From assembly GCA_009760855.2 (NCBI GenBank), contig WPIO01000009.1, positions 1,677,501-1,740,000 of the forward strand: 62,500 nt of DNA, given 5' to 3'. This DNA is from Cristatella mucedo. Taxonomy: Eukaryota; Bryozoa; Phylactolaemata; Cristatellidae. A program made the translations under genes and the position numbers. The notes below the pieces were generated by a model, which did no database searches, was not told where the DNA came from, and worked only from the letters and a program-made list of their open reading frames with translations. The stretch's first letter is position 1. Every line of letters starts with the position of its first letter. Below are positions 46,137-57,245 of this stretch, piece by piece.

Positions 46137-46329
46137 TTGTGGCGAGCCTATTTCACCTGGATACCTCTCGGAGGGCAACTGCTACTAAAAAGGCAGTTTC
46201 CCAGCGGGGCCGACGGGCGGCTACAGTTTATTCGGCCAGGATGTTTGCACTTCGCTACACGGCGGTTGAGACGCGAGTCCGGAATCCCCGTCCGCGCTTG
46301 CATGCGTTGTGGACGCCGGAGATGCACTG

Positions 46330-46870
46330 ACTCTATCGCTTCGCCCCCACCCCTTTCCTTCGCCTCGTGGGGGGCCCGGGCGTGCGATAGTGGCGCGAGG
46401 AAGAACGAAGCCCCCCACAAGCGAGTTGTGGCGGTGACGACGGCGGCTGCATTGTATCGTACGCAGGCAACACAAGCGAGCGAGCGTGCATACGGATGTA
46501 GCGGTTGTAGCCGTCGTGTAAGCCGCTCCGGAGCGCCATTAGAGAAGAGTGAGCAGAGATTCGGAGAAGAGAGCGTGGATAGCGTCCACACAGGCCCGTG
46601 GACAAGCAGAAAGTCGTTCGCTGTAGGGTTAGCGGGGTCATACGACCCAAAAGTGACCCGTCGCCATTAAATCTAGCTTAGACGACACCGCCCGGCGGCA
46701 GCGCCTAACGAAAAGGGAGGAAGCGCTGCCGTTTGCTGGGCGGAGCGGTGGGAGTCCTGCAGGGGCGGAACGACGTTGCGGCGTGGCCACGCCCACAGCC
46801 ACATCATTGCTCATCCTTCCCCCCCCCCCTCAACTCCAACGGCCTAACCCGAATAGAGCGATTTGGCGTA
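46330..46870 (-). repeat. Repeat X, minus orientation, reference copy
   Basis: The least interrupted X copy. Landmarks are GAAGAACGAAGCCCCCCACA, ATCGTACGCAGGCAACACAA, GTGGATAGCGTCC, CAAGCAGAAAGT, GACCCGTCGCCATTAAAT and GGGGCGGAAC. GC-rich with a polypyrimidine-rich centre on the other strand. No coding region. Open frames on both strands appear compositional. Confidence 0.6.
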
Positions 46871-47810
46871 ATCAGAATTTGCACGTAATGTTAGTTTTCA
46901 TTGGTACATGACGTCACTGCAAAAGGTCCACCAGTAAAGATTGCAGACAGTCCCACCCATGAAAAGCTCGGGCTGTGTAGTTGCAACTATTCGGCATCGG
47001 TTCCCACTAAACATTCTTCATTGGGATTGTCCAGTTGGATTTGCTGTCACAAATCTATTTCGTCTAAGAGCATTTCTCACTGCACTGGCCTTGAGTACTA
47101 CTAGTATTAGTATTAAGTAGCCTCGTATTCTTCGGCAAGGTGCTATTTCAGCAATAAGAAAACGCGGCGTCTGAAAGCTATCTGAATAGCAGCCAGTTCG
47201 ACCATTCCACAATCAGACTTTCTCTCAGACCATCCAGCACAGTCACAGCGCATTTTCACGCGATCATCTTTATCTATTCATGTTGGACACTCCTTTGCTA
47301 TTCTAGGCTCACCTTCTACGCTACTAAGTTTGCCGTAGCATCATAAATCTTCACAACTAATAGTTGCCGCTCTGATTTGACCCCCAGTGGGTATGTTCTT
47401 GCATTCACGAAACAACGTTGTATATTGCAGTCCAGTGGCACATTAGAAAGCCTAAATACGATTACGTTCTACTTAAGGTGCTGTACAAATTAGATATGAA
47501 TTTGTTTAACAGGAATCCAGCCAGGGATGAGGCCAGGACTTCCATCAAGTGAAGCGAGACCCAAGAGGTCTTTTATGAAGGTAGTGACATTGTATTAAAG
47601 TGGCTCCGGCGGCGGCAGCAGTTCTAGTGGAGTCACAAGCGGAGAAACGCCGCGGACATGAGCGGTAAATGAGTCTCCATCTTTATTTTTCTCAACGCGT
47701 ACCTATGTGGGAGCCGACGAATCACCACAGCCACGCTGGGAAATGTAACGCACATTAGCGGCCTGACGCTGACGCTGCATTAATGGCTTAACCGCTGGCA
47801 GCGTGTGAGG

Positions 47811-47844
<34 letters not shown>

Positions 47845-48767
47845 GCTGCGTCAATTGAGCAGCTATTGGCCGCAGTTGAGGCATGCATTCGTGACCGGGC
47901 GCTGCGCTAATTGCAACAGCATAAGCAGCAGGTGCGCTCAACAGCGACACCCAAAAGGTACTGAAACATTGTAGTGCACAAGAAATGCGTTTGTTCGACC
48001 CGAACGGTTTTTCGTCAAGTAGAACCATCCCGAGGCCGCCATACTTTGTACCAGCATCCAAGTCCTGACGTCGTGGATGCAAGTTCACCCTTAATGTTAC
48101 TGCAAAATCCTTTCTCCATAAGTCGCGGAGTCAGCTCTTAACCGTCAGCAAATGACACGAAAGTCTGCAATTCGGTGGGCTTCTTATCGGCGGTGCGGCT
48201 GCTGCACGTCACGTCTGCCTGAGTTTTAATGGCTTCCTTTCAAGCATCAATTCAATTTCAAGATCCTCAGTCTGCTTACAGGTCACTCGGAAAGCCCACT
48301 TACCTGACGTCCTTGCTCTTCTGGCTAAATTACTTGTCGGCCGCTAGCAACTGCAACTCCCCTGAACTACATTTGAAATAGTTGAGCACTTGAGTCATCA
48401 ACTGTACGGAATGTACGGACAGTCTCGCACTCCTTTGTGGCCAGGGTCTCTATCTGGTATGGCCAAGGACTTTATAAGTCTCATCTAAAGATCCATGTAT
48501 CTGCTGCTGTAAGGTCTCCCGTTTACCAACATGAACTTGCCTTTTTCGTGTGGTCATTGCATTCTCACCTTTTCAAGAGTCGGTTCGTGTAGCAAGCCAC
48601 AGAGAAACCCTACTAGGAACCAGTTGCCATGAGTGTCTTTATTTTTTGCTGGAATGCTAGAATGCTGTACTAATCACAATATTTTTTGCTTTTGCATTCT
48701 TAATATAATGCAAAAAGCTAGACCTTATCTCTCTTATAGTCAGTTTTAAAGTACCTAGAAACTTATC
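46871..48767. other. Unit B flank, no gene supported
   Basis: Paralogous to 9,560-9,970 and 11,085-12,250. Contains a (CTG)n tract of nine units at about 47,817-47,843. The glutamine run in the minus-strand frame across it (47,703-47,888) is a by-product. A weak LINE relic occurs near 48,235-48,290. Confidence 0.5.
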
Positions 48768-49811
48768 AGAGGATGTAGTGATGCAAGTCGGACGTGAGTT
48801 CCAGCTTTGGGAGCATAGGAACTAAAGACACGCTTCCCAAAGGATTTTAGGTTTGCACGAGTTATTGGTAAACAGCTAGATTCCGAAAGCGGGTGGTACT
48901 AAGCTTGGCCTGGTGAGGGAGTAGATCTAATAGGTAGGCTGGAGCCAAAGAATGAAGGGACATGTAAGTGAGAGACAAAACATTAAAGTCAATGCATTGC
49001 TTGACTGGTAGCCAGTGCAGTTCGGCGAGAAATGGTGAGATGTGGCAACTGTGCCGCTCAAGACAGACAAGCCTAGCTGCAGAGTATTGCACCGGCTGTA
49101 AGCGCCTGATTGCACAGGCCGGTAGACCAGCAAGCAGTGGTTGCAGAAGTCGAGACGGGATGTCACAAATGCATGAACTAATTAAGGAGTGGTATCCCTG
49201 TCTAAACAAGCCTGAGATTTAGTCAATCTTATGTAGCTGAAAAGTAGGCAGACTTGACTGTGGAGCTGTCGTGGTTGTCTGACGAAAGGTCACTTTGGAA
49301 CAGGCCTCCTAGATTGTGTGCAGATTCAACAGAAGAGAAATTCTGGCAGAGCCGATTATGAGCGTTAACATTAAACGATTTTTGAATCACACTTACTTTA
49401 CCACTAACTAGTAATTTTGTTATCATCATTCAATTTAAGTGAGTTTACCACCATCCAAATGAGGATGTCATGAATTCGTGCAGCAAAGGAGTTGAGAGAA
49501 TTCGAGGTGCCTTAGGGCACGCAGAGGGGACTAAAGCAACGGTGCAGCTGAGTATCATATGCACAAAAGTAAAAGCCTAGATTGTGCCTGGCAATCAAAT
49601 CGGCAAGAGGAAGAGTATAAACCGTGAAAAGAACCAGACCAAGCACAGAGCCCTTGGGTACCCCATATTTCAGAGGCTCCTCGGATGGTCTTTGTCCATT
49701 AACATCAATACTCTGGAGTATCCCACTGAGATAGGACCTGAACTATTGCAATGCAGTGCCAATAATGCCCAGGCAAGATGAGAGGACCTCAAAAAGGACT
49801 TGGTAATCGTC
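48768..49811 (-). mobile_element. L2/CR1-like LINE family 1, longest copy, distal part
   Basis: The minus strand runs from the DTIDHQ-like position of the palm through the YADD region (here altered to AYDTQ) and C-terminal ORF, and ends before the 3' UTR. It joins in register with 50,206-50,880 when the intervening plus-strand LINE is removed. Confidence 0.8.
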
Positions 49812-50176
49812 AAACCTCAAATCCTTTGAAGACCATGCCTTTAGTTCGTATGCACCCAAAGCTTGGAACTCACTCCTGACTTTCGTCACGACTTCCCCTA
49901 ACTTGACCGCATTTAAAAAGAAACTAAAAATGCTCCCATGTATCACAACATGTAATGGATCCCTGTGACTCGACCTTTATGTGCTTATGCGTGCTGACAC
50001 TGTGCATGCTGCCACTAACCATACTTGCATGTTGACTTTGTGCATGTCACCCTCACCATGTTACTCTTGTTGTTTATTGAGCATGGTACCACTAACCATT
50101 CGATCGTGTTTTCTTTGCAGCAAATGTAAAACGCCTAGAGAGAGATTGAGTTCTCTGAGGGGCCTTCATCAGGTGC

Positions 50177-50205
<29 letters not shown>
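49812..50205 (+). mobile_element. LINE family 1 tail inserted in another LINE
   Basis: Plus-strand 3' end (LKSFEDHAFSSYAPKAWNSL-like, 3' [23 protein letters not shown] end) with an (ATT)n tail at 50,178-50,205. It interrupts the minus-strand LINE within the palm-coding region. Confidence 0.82.
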
Positions 50206-50207
<2 letters not shown>

Positions 50208-50880
50208 CAGGAGTTGCCGAAAGATTGAGTAAACAAGCAGAGAGACTCTAGCGAAGTCTGCATTCTTAAGTAGGTCGTTATACACCCGAACCAATGCCTC
50301 TGTGGAACGATTAGCTGTAAAACTAGACTGGAATTTACTAACAAGGTTCAAGGTTTTAATATTTGAGTTAAGCCGGTCAGCCACAACTGGTTCCAGTGTC
50401 TTTAATGAAAATGGTAGAAGGTAGACTGTGCGGAAGTTTCTCAAGTTCTCTCGATCAAGTGATACTTTTTTGGGTAGTGGCCTGACTACAGCATTTTTGA
50501 AAGGCACTCGGACATGACCTGAGGCTAATGGCATATTGATTACGTTATTAATGCGTGGTAGCAGCAAATTAATGCATCGTAAAAGCAGAACAGTTGAAAT
50601 ATGGTCTAGAAGGCTAGTTGTCTTTTTTGATTGGGATACGAGTTTCAGGACGAGGTCACTAGTGGCCTCCTTGAATATAGACATTGAGGCGCTGCGTTGA
50701 ATTGGGGAACAGGATTCCAGGGTAGTCGCAGCCATCATCCTAGGAATGGACTCCTTGGTCTTTTCTATATTTTTGACAAAGAGGCTAGAGAAACGATCAG
50801 CACAGATCATCACAAGAGTCGTTAGGTAAGGAGCTAACTTGGAAGGGGTTAAGGAGATGGTTGATCGAAGATACAAACAG
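50206..50880 (-). mobile_element. L2/CR1-like LINE family 1, N-terminal reverse transcriptase part
   Basis: 224 open codons: an upstream linker, then the reverse transcriptase fingers (VRPLPKKVSLDRENLRNFR, LKTLEPVVADRLN, SKFQSSFTANRSTEALVRVY). The usual IPKKP/NYRPVS-like motif is altered but recognisable. It stops at the junction with the nested LINE. With 48,768-49,811 it forms the most complete family-1 copy in the window. Confidence 0.82.
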
Positions 50881-51353
50881 AAATCGATTTACTCTTACAT
50901 ATTCCCCTTTTAGAATTGGCATCATTCAAAAAACCTGGCAACCAAATACGCTCCGAAGTAAACAAAGGCTTGAATGTTCGCGAACGGTTATGTAATCTTT
51001 GCAAGAGGCGGTAAAAGTATTAGTTTTCTTAAAAGCCTTCGTTCGCATCCTCGTTAGAATAGATCCTACTCCTTGCACGGGCCTCCTAGCGGAAGGTCGT
51101 GGCGGTGCTACCAGGTCCTCGTGTGGTGCTCACTCCGAACTTGACCATTACTCTTTAGCCTTATCTTGTTCATAGAGCCTAGCCTCCTCGGCCTGACAGA
51201 ACTAAATTGCAAAAAATCAGCACGGCGAATGCAAAGTGTGGGCCGAGATTGAGTCAGCCGATCCGGCACCATAAAGACGGGCCATAGCGGAAGTTCTCAC
51301 ACGCACCAGCAAGTAGTGAGTTGATATTGGAGGAAAGCCTGGAGTTAAAACTG
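50881..51353. other. Upstream region of gene D
   Basis: Paralogous to 12,560-13,096. Shared blocks include CGGGCCTCCTAGC, TCGTG(T/C)G(G/A)TGCT and CAAAGTGTGGGCCGAGATT. Conserved non-coding sequence here may hold regulatory sites, but I cannot name any. Confidence 0.45.
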
Positions 51354-51384
51354 CATATTTAACGTTGCCTCTCCGTTCAGTGAG
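51354..51384 (+). promoter_or_regulatory. Core promoter of cysteine-rich peptide gene D
   Basis: CATATTTAA at 51,354-51,362 and a TCAGTG at 51,377-51,382, with the A about 25 nt after the TATA-like box. TCAGT is the classic arthropod initiator and the spacing is right. The TATA-like box is identical in gene B. Confidence 0.55.
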
Positions 51385-51553
51385 ATATTGTCGCTTGCAC
51401 AGGCGAGGACAGTCCTCATGGAAAGCAGCGAGGCTCGGGAATCGTCACTTGCCTGAATCAGGCATCCCACTCCAATAAGCGCTTTCGCAGGAAGTGAGCC
51501 TTCGACCAACAATATCTGCGGTGTTGCCTCTCGTCGCCGTCTGGATTCGTGAA
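51379..51553 (+). other. Untranslated exon 1 of gene D
   Basis: Ends at donor GTGAA|GTAAGT, the best of the four. Contains a 12-codon upstream open frame (51,418-51,456) whose ATG is absent from the corresponding exon of gene B. The following intron is 678 nt, the shortest in the family. Confidence 0.6.
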
Positions 51554-52238
51554 GTAAGTCCTTAACAATTGTCTAATGCTAAAATATTTACTCGCCCTAG
51601 AACTAGATAACGAGCACAAAGACCTCTGCTGAAATCCCGTGTGCTTGCTTTAATTAGCTGCTGGGCTTTTGGATTCACAACCGAGCTAGCCACATTTATT
51701 TCCATTCATCTTCGCTTGCCCAATCTTCCACGCGATGTCATCTGCGAGCTGTTTACAGTGTAAGTCATCTTTAACCGCCATTAGTGGGGAAGTGCGGCCG
51801 CAGCTGAATCCGGACTTGAAGCCGGAGCTTCGACGCTCATGTTAAATGCGTTAGGTTTGCAAGCAATCGGAGTTATAAGCAGGCTAAGTCATCTACTTGT
51901 TGTCATAAAGCGCAAGGCAAGGCTGTTACAGCAGCTGTATCCACCATCTACTGACCGAACTCTATTAGACCCTTATTGAATCTCTACATCTGTTTTCATG
52001 GGACTTCAAACTTAAACAGATCAAAGATTCTTGGCTTAACTAGCCATAGAAACAGTCTATATATGGTGTCCTCGGAAATGGGGTTTTTAAGGTGTTAGGT
52101 TCGGACCTAGAGATGCTCGCTAAACACTGATTTTCCTGCTTCCGATATTGATATTCAGCTCAGTGTAATTGCTTTAGCATCTTCTATGTGTGTAGCTCTC
52201 TGCATCTTAGAAATTGTTCTCACTTTTGCAGGTGTAAT

Positions 52239-52472
52239 ATGACGTACCACCAAACGATGATCTGCGGAATAGTTGTGCTCGCTTTATTCCTGCTCATGGT
52301 CGACGACGCTAGCTCTTACGTACACGAGTGTCGAACGTCACAAGACTGCCGCTACAAATGCGGCGGAAAGGCTTTTTGTAGAATTTCCCGGAAGCCTTTC
52401 GGTCTTAGACTTTGCCATTGTGAGGGACATAATAACCGCCACCGATTCTTACCAGTGGCTAGATATCGGTGA
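52239..52472 (+). CDS. Secreted cysteine-rich peptide, CS-alpha-beta-like (gene D)
   Basis: 77 codons from the first ATG of exon 2, which begins at 52,232 after acceptor TTTTGCAG. A second in-frame ATG at 52,257 corresponds to the start of gene B and gives 71 residues. A signal peptide (MICGIVVLALFLLMVDDASS) is followed by about 51 mature residues. Cysteine spacing C-x5-C-x3-C-x5-C-x11-C-x-C is identical to gene B. The signal and first half are nearly unchanged between the two, while the loop between cysteines 4 and 5 and the tail vary. The mature peptide is strongly basic (about 12 K/R against 3 D/E) and three residues longer than in B. AATAAA at 52,679-52,684. A secreted defence, venom-like or signalling peptide is possible; no named family recognised. 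Confidence 0.83.
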   Translation: MTYHQTMICGIVVLALFLLMVDDASSYVHECRTSQDCRYKCGGKAFCRISRKPFGLRLCHCEGHNNRHRFLPVARYR

Positions 52473-52678
52473 TGGACTGTATGTGAACCTCGGTAAATGC
52501 GAAAACTATATTTAAAAAACTATATTTTAGCGTTTTAATGCCACACCCAGAATCATATTGGAGCAACCATCTTAAAGCTTTTACGTTGATGTTTTCACCG
52601 CGACTTCCAATGTCGATGGAATTTAAAACTATTTTATCCTTCTGAGTTAGTGACACCTCGTCACTAAATTGTTTGCTT

Positions 52679-52684
52679 AATAAA
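52679..52684 (+). terminator. Poly(A) signal of gene D
   Basis: AATAAA about 205 nt after the stop codon, at the same relative place as in gene B. Confidence 0.55.
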
Positions 52685-54117
52685 CGCATCTAATCCTTTA
52701 CCTCGCTGCAAGCTGGTTGAAAGCTGCTAAGGTGGTTTTGGAGGTATAAAATAATGCTGTTGAATCTACCTATTACTGTGCATTATTGTAACCTGGGAAG
52801 AATTTGTTTAGTACCAAAAGAGTCGGATAATAAGCACAGGTGTGGGCTAGTTATTCTGTAGTCGTAAAGGGTCCCCGAATTTAGTCTCGGTTCAAAGAAA
52901 CTACCTTCTGAATTTTTTCTCGAGCATGATTCTAATCTCTATGTGAACACCTTCTCACACTAAACTTTAAACTAGCGCGAGTATTGCGGCGATGAGATGT
53001 TTTCTCTCTTCAGTGAAAGTGCCGTAGTGACATCGTCAACCAAAGTTGCTAGTTTATGGACCCTCTTTGGCGTCAGCTCAACGATGAAATTGTCATTCAA
53101 ATATCGCCTACACAGCCAGTTTTCTTGTTTAATTCTTTTCAGAATGAGGAACACTAGCCACAATAGCTCACAAATTATCTTCCTACCTTCACGTTCGTTC
53201 CCATTTAGACTGCTGTAATTATTATTTAACCCGGCATTACCATGCCTGCCAAAAATAATCACTCACAGTTGGCAGTACGAGATTTTTCCACTCGTTCTTC
53301 TAATTCGGGAGCTTAAATCGTGTGGTTCTGTTACCGAAAAATCTGCGATGGCTCTCGCTGGTCTACGGAATCGGGAAAATTCTTACTTTTATCTATTTGG
53401 CCTATTACTAGCTGGACCAAATCACTAGTCTCAGCCTTCTTATGATCCCAGGCTGCTTCAGGATTCAATAGTTAGCTGCACTGCTCTTTTTGCTACAAGA
53501 TTTTCGATTCAAAAGCTCGCAATCTCTGTGCGTCAAGTGCTCACTTTTAGTTTTTTCCTTCGAGCAGCCGGCTTCTCCAATCGCCTACAGTTTCCTAAAC
53601 GGAGAGAATCCCTTATGAGACAAATGCTATTCTTCCGGAACCTCTGGAGTGCGTTTCTAAGGTTTGATTTCGGGAGCATTAGGTCATCGCTGAGAAGCCC
53701 TAGCTGTCAGTAAACTGGTGCTAGTCGCATTGCTTGTGACTGCATTGGTGAGCACGGTGCCTGAAACATAGCTTTTAATCTCTATATGCAGAATTATACA
53801 CGGCACACATGCGCTCTTTGTGGACTAGGGTTCCTAAGAGCCGAAATGGCTGCCGCTTCAATAAAGTTTTGAGGTACGAGAAAACCAAGCTGAAAATTGG
53901 AGAATTAACGAGCTGTGCTTAACCGAACAGTGCTGTGCTGAACTTGAGCGAATTGCAAAAACGTGCCTGCCAATAGCTCCCTGGAGTAAGGCTGACAGCT
54001 AGTAAGAATCTACCTAGGCTGGGGTGTGCGCCCATGTGCAGTGCCGCTGCTCTACTTGAACGTACACGATATATGATTCATGCAACGGTCAGTGGAAGTA
54101 ATTGCAAAAAAACGTGG
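52685..54117. other. Unit B flank downstream of gene D, no gene supported
   Basis: Paralogous to 15,450-16,870. Open frames (52,972-53,262 minus; 53,528-53,713 plus) are not conserved as frames between the two units. Confidence 0.5.
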
Positions 54118-54123
54118 AACTTA

Positions 54124-55094
54124 TAATAATAACAATAATAATACTAAGACACTTGATAAAGCACCCTTAGAGAATTCAATCTCTTTCTAGGCGCTTTACG
54201 TTTGCTGCAAAGAAAGCACGATCGAATGGTGATTGGTAACATGCTCGATAAATAACATGAATAACATGATTAGGGGTGACATGCACAGGGTCAGCGTGCA
54301 AGTGTGTTAGTAGAAGCATACACAGTGTCATCACGCATAAGTACATAAAGGACGAATCACATTAACCCACTAAATGCTGTGATAAATAGGAGCATTTTTA
54401 AATTCTTTTTAAATGCGTTCAAGTCAAGAGATCTCGTGACGCAAGTCGGAAGTGAGTTCCAGGTTTTGGGAGCTTACGAACTAAAGGCAAGGTCTCCAAA
54501 GAATTTGAGGTTTGTACCAGGTATAGGTAAACGGTTAGATTCCGAAAAGCTGGTGGTATGATGCCTAGCCTGGTGGGGAGTAGATCTGATTGGTAGGCTG
54601 AAGCCAAAGAATGAAAAAGGAATCCGAAAGTAAGCGACAAAAGCTTGAAGTTAGTGCGTTGCTTGACTGGAAGCCAGTGCAGGGTGGCGAGAAGGGGTGT
54701 GATATGGCATCCACGACGCTCACTACAGACAAGCCTAGCTGCAGAGTTTTGCATCAGCTGTAGTGCCTGATTACACAGGCCCGTAGACCACCAACCAGTG
54801 AGTTACAGAAGTCAAGACAAGATGTCACAAATGCATGGATCACTTTAGATGTGGTATCACTGTCTAAACAAGCCCGAATTTTAGCTATCTTACGTAGCCG
54901 AAAGTAGGCAGACTTGATTATGAAGCTGATGTGGTCGTCTAACGAGAGGCCACTTTGGTACATGACACCGAGATTTCGTGCATATTTAACAGGAGATATA
55001 CTTGAAGAGTCGATGTTGACCGTTAGCTTTTCTAATTTCTGAATCACACTTGGTTTGCCCTTGACTAGTAAGTTGGTTTTATCATCATTCAATC
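54124..55094 (-). mobile_element. L2/CR1-like LINE family 1 with 6-bp target duplication
   Basis: Flanked by AACTTA at 54,118-54,123 and 55,095-55,100. Unit A shows the empty site (GGAATTTAAGTTTGCC, about 16,854-16,869). The minus strand reads from LNDDKTNLL (5' truncation point) to the (ATT)n-like tail, in two long frames (54,754-55,092 and 54,419-54,754) separated by a frameshift. Confidence 0.9.
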
Positions 55095-55410
55095 AACTTA
55101 AGTGTGCTAGTGCCCAGTGCTAGGAATAAACCTACCGAGGCTTATCTGGAAGATGCACATTGCCATACGGCTTTGGAAAGCCACAGCACATAATGCTATG
55201 GGAAGATTACCACTGTGGCTTTCTGTATTATGCAGGAGTCTGGTTTCTTAGCCTCAGCAGAAGGTGTAGTGAGCCAAGCGATCTATCTTCCTGATCGGGT
55301 GATCGCCACTGCAGAGCGGATAACTGTTGAAATTCGCGACTACACTCGTAGCGCACCAACTACTGATACGTTGGACTGCTGATTTGATCCTGCTGAATTT
55401 CTTTGTTTAC

Positions 55411-55515
55411 CTGCGGTCGTAGTCGCAGGTTCGAGTCCTGCAGTGGGCTATCCTGCATTGCCCACAGTAAGCGGTTGTGATAGCTGTTAAAGCTCATCTG
55501 ACGTTGTATAAATGA
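55411..55515 (+). repeat. tRNA-derived SINE, family 2, ancestral to both units
   Basis: B box GGTTCGAGTCC (55,428-55,438 region), then CAGTGGGCTATCCTGCATTG and AAGCGGTTGTGATAGC. Counterpart of the SINE at 17,255-17,400. Confidence 0.68.
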
Positions 55516-56117
55516 GGCTGCCGAGTAAGATGGCCTTTAACTAAAACTTTGATTAAATTTTTAGGAACCAAATTCTGGTCATATTCTGCCTGGTACAGTG
55601 CTATAAGTCATTCGCCAGTGCATAATTAAATGTAAAAAAGATGCGTTATTCACTATCTGCATGTCAATTTCTTGCTTTCTACATTTCGACGACTCGCCAC
55701 CCTCAAGTTAATTATAGATGCACTCGTCAGACTCTATTTTGAATGCCTCGCCCTAAATGTTTGTCAATATAGCAACACTCCAATGACGGCTGCCCGTAAC
55801 ATGGCCACGCTGTTCCAAAATAAAGCCATTGCATGAGAGTATTACCTCCCTTGTCAAATTAGCCTACTTCATCAGAGAAACATTGAAGAAAAAACGGCCT
55901 TCTTAGGCTAGAGTATGAATTCTATTTTTTAATGCTACCGGTACCCTCGACTTTGGCATTTACTCTCAGTCGTCTGCAACTAGAGCAAAAATCGCCATAT
56001 TATATCCGGTTTTGCCGTCAAAAGCTTAGCAGTAATATCATTGTTATGACAGCACAACTCTCACTAGTTCGGGTAGCAGCACAACGTGTGCAATGTTTGA
56101 AGGTCCGACGCTCGCAA

Positions 56118-56278
56118 TACTAGCTGATTTAACTGCCTCTTTTGTACAGCGTTCGAAGAGCCTTAACGGTTATCACCACCCCTTGCAGCGTTGAAAAAGT
56201 ATTACCCACCGCAGGATTCAGACACACGACCTCGGGACCAAGGTCGTGAAAAGCAACCATCTTACCTAGCACGGCATT
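56118..56278 (-). repeat. tRNA-derived SINE, family 2, specific to unit B
   Basis: Minus-strand copy with GTCGTGTGTCTGAATCCTGC (decayed B box) and the family 3' end CTGTACAAAAGAGGCAGTTA. Unit A shows the uninterrupted site (GCGAGCAATATGAGAAATACG, about 18,041-18,061). Confidence 0.72.
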
Positions 56279-56507
56279 AGGAAATACGCCGACGATATCA
56301 ACACAGTGATTGATATTCTACACGCAGATCTACCAGCAACAACGTAATAGAAAAAGCACAACACTAGCCTGAATATCACCGCCGATACGACAGAAGACTT
56401 GCAGCCGACTAGCTAAAACGTTCAAAGAAGCTCCCGCTCAGCGCTAGGACTCACCTACCAGCAGACCGTTGCTCCAAGAGAGCGCGACTGCGGTCATGAA
56501 CATGCTC

Positions 56508-56514
56508 TATATAA
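56508..56514 (+). promoter_or_regulatory. Conserved TATATAA box in unit B
   Basis: Within GCTCCAAGAGAGCG ... CTCTATATAATGGCCAGGTC, matching the blocks at 20,649-20,700 and 28,088-28,140. No transcript can be inferred. Confidence 0.3.
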
Positions 56515-56719
56515 TGGCCAGGTCACAAGTTATGCAGTAATCTTGTTCTTCCTTAATAATGCATCAGGCTGCTCATAAGCCTCGGCTTACCGCTGCTAGC
56601 TTCATAAGCGGCTCAGTTCTTATTTCGCGGCAAAGGTCGTGATTTTTCATCAGCTGTCAAGGTTTGGCCGTCAAGCTCGTAATCCATAATCGTGGGGCAA
56701 TACAGCACATGGCATCACA

Positions 56720-57055
56720 TCACAAAAAGCCACCGCCTGAATCCCCATCGGCTCCTTATTAAGCATCGAACTGTCTTCACGATCAACGAGCTGGCTTACA
56801 TGTTGCTTCATTTGAGTGCACTACCCCACATCCGACCACATTGTACAGTTCTCACACCACACCTACTTTTAGCTGACATGCACTGGCTTTCAGTCAAGCA
56901 GCATATCGACTTCAAGGTTCTGTCAATTACTTTTAGGTCCCTTAATTATCTGACTCTAGCCTACCTATCAAACCTACTCTCTGCTAGGCTAGGCAACGTA
57001 ACACAAGCTTCTCTGGGGGCGCTATGCAACGGTACAAATGTATTATTACTATTAT
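56720..57055 (+). mobile_element. Old LINE relic, counterpart of 20,890-21,520
   Basis: CTGACATGCACTGGCTTTCA and GACTTCAAGGTTCTGTCAAT correspond to the C-terminal ORF of family 1; the end is GGGGGCGCTATGCAACGGTA and a decayed ATT tail. Internal deletion between the two parts. Confidence 0.62.
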
Positions 57056-57245
57056 TATTATTGCTGCTCTGCTGTACTCTCGTAGCGCTCACTCCTTGGC
57101 ATTTATAGTAGCAACGTCGTTCCTCGAAATTAGTTGGAATCTTGCGTTTTATCAGACCTTCAGATCGCACGTATCGCATGTATGCTTTTGTCATCGCCTG
57201 CATTGACAACGCACAACTTTATGGCTCAGCTAAAGACGAATCGGT

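Noticed and set aside
45977-46670. Frames of 117, 147 and 179 codons
   Set aside because: They cross the boundary between the LTR-like insertion, unit B sequence and repeat X, so they cannot represent one gene.
47703-47888. Polyglutamine frame on the minus strand
   Set aside because: Generated by a nine-unit CTG repeat; not conserved in unit A.
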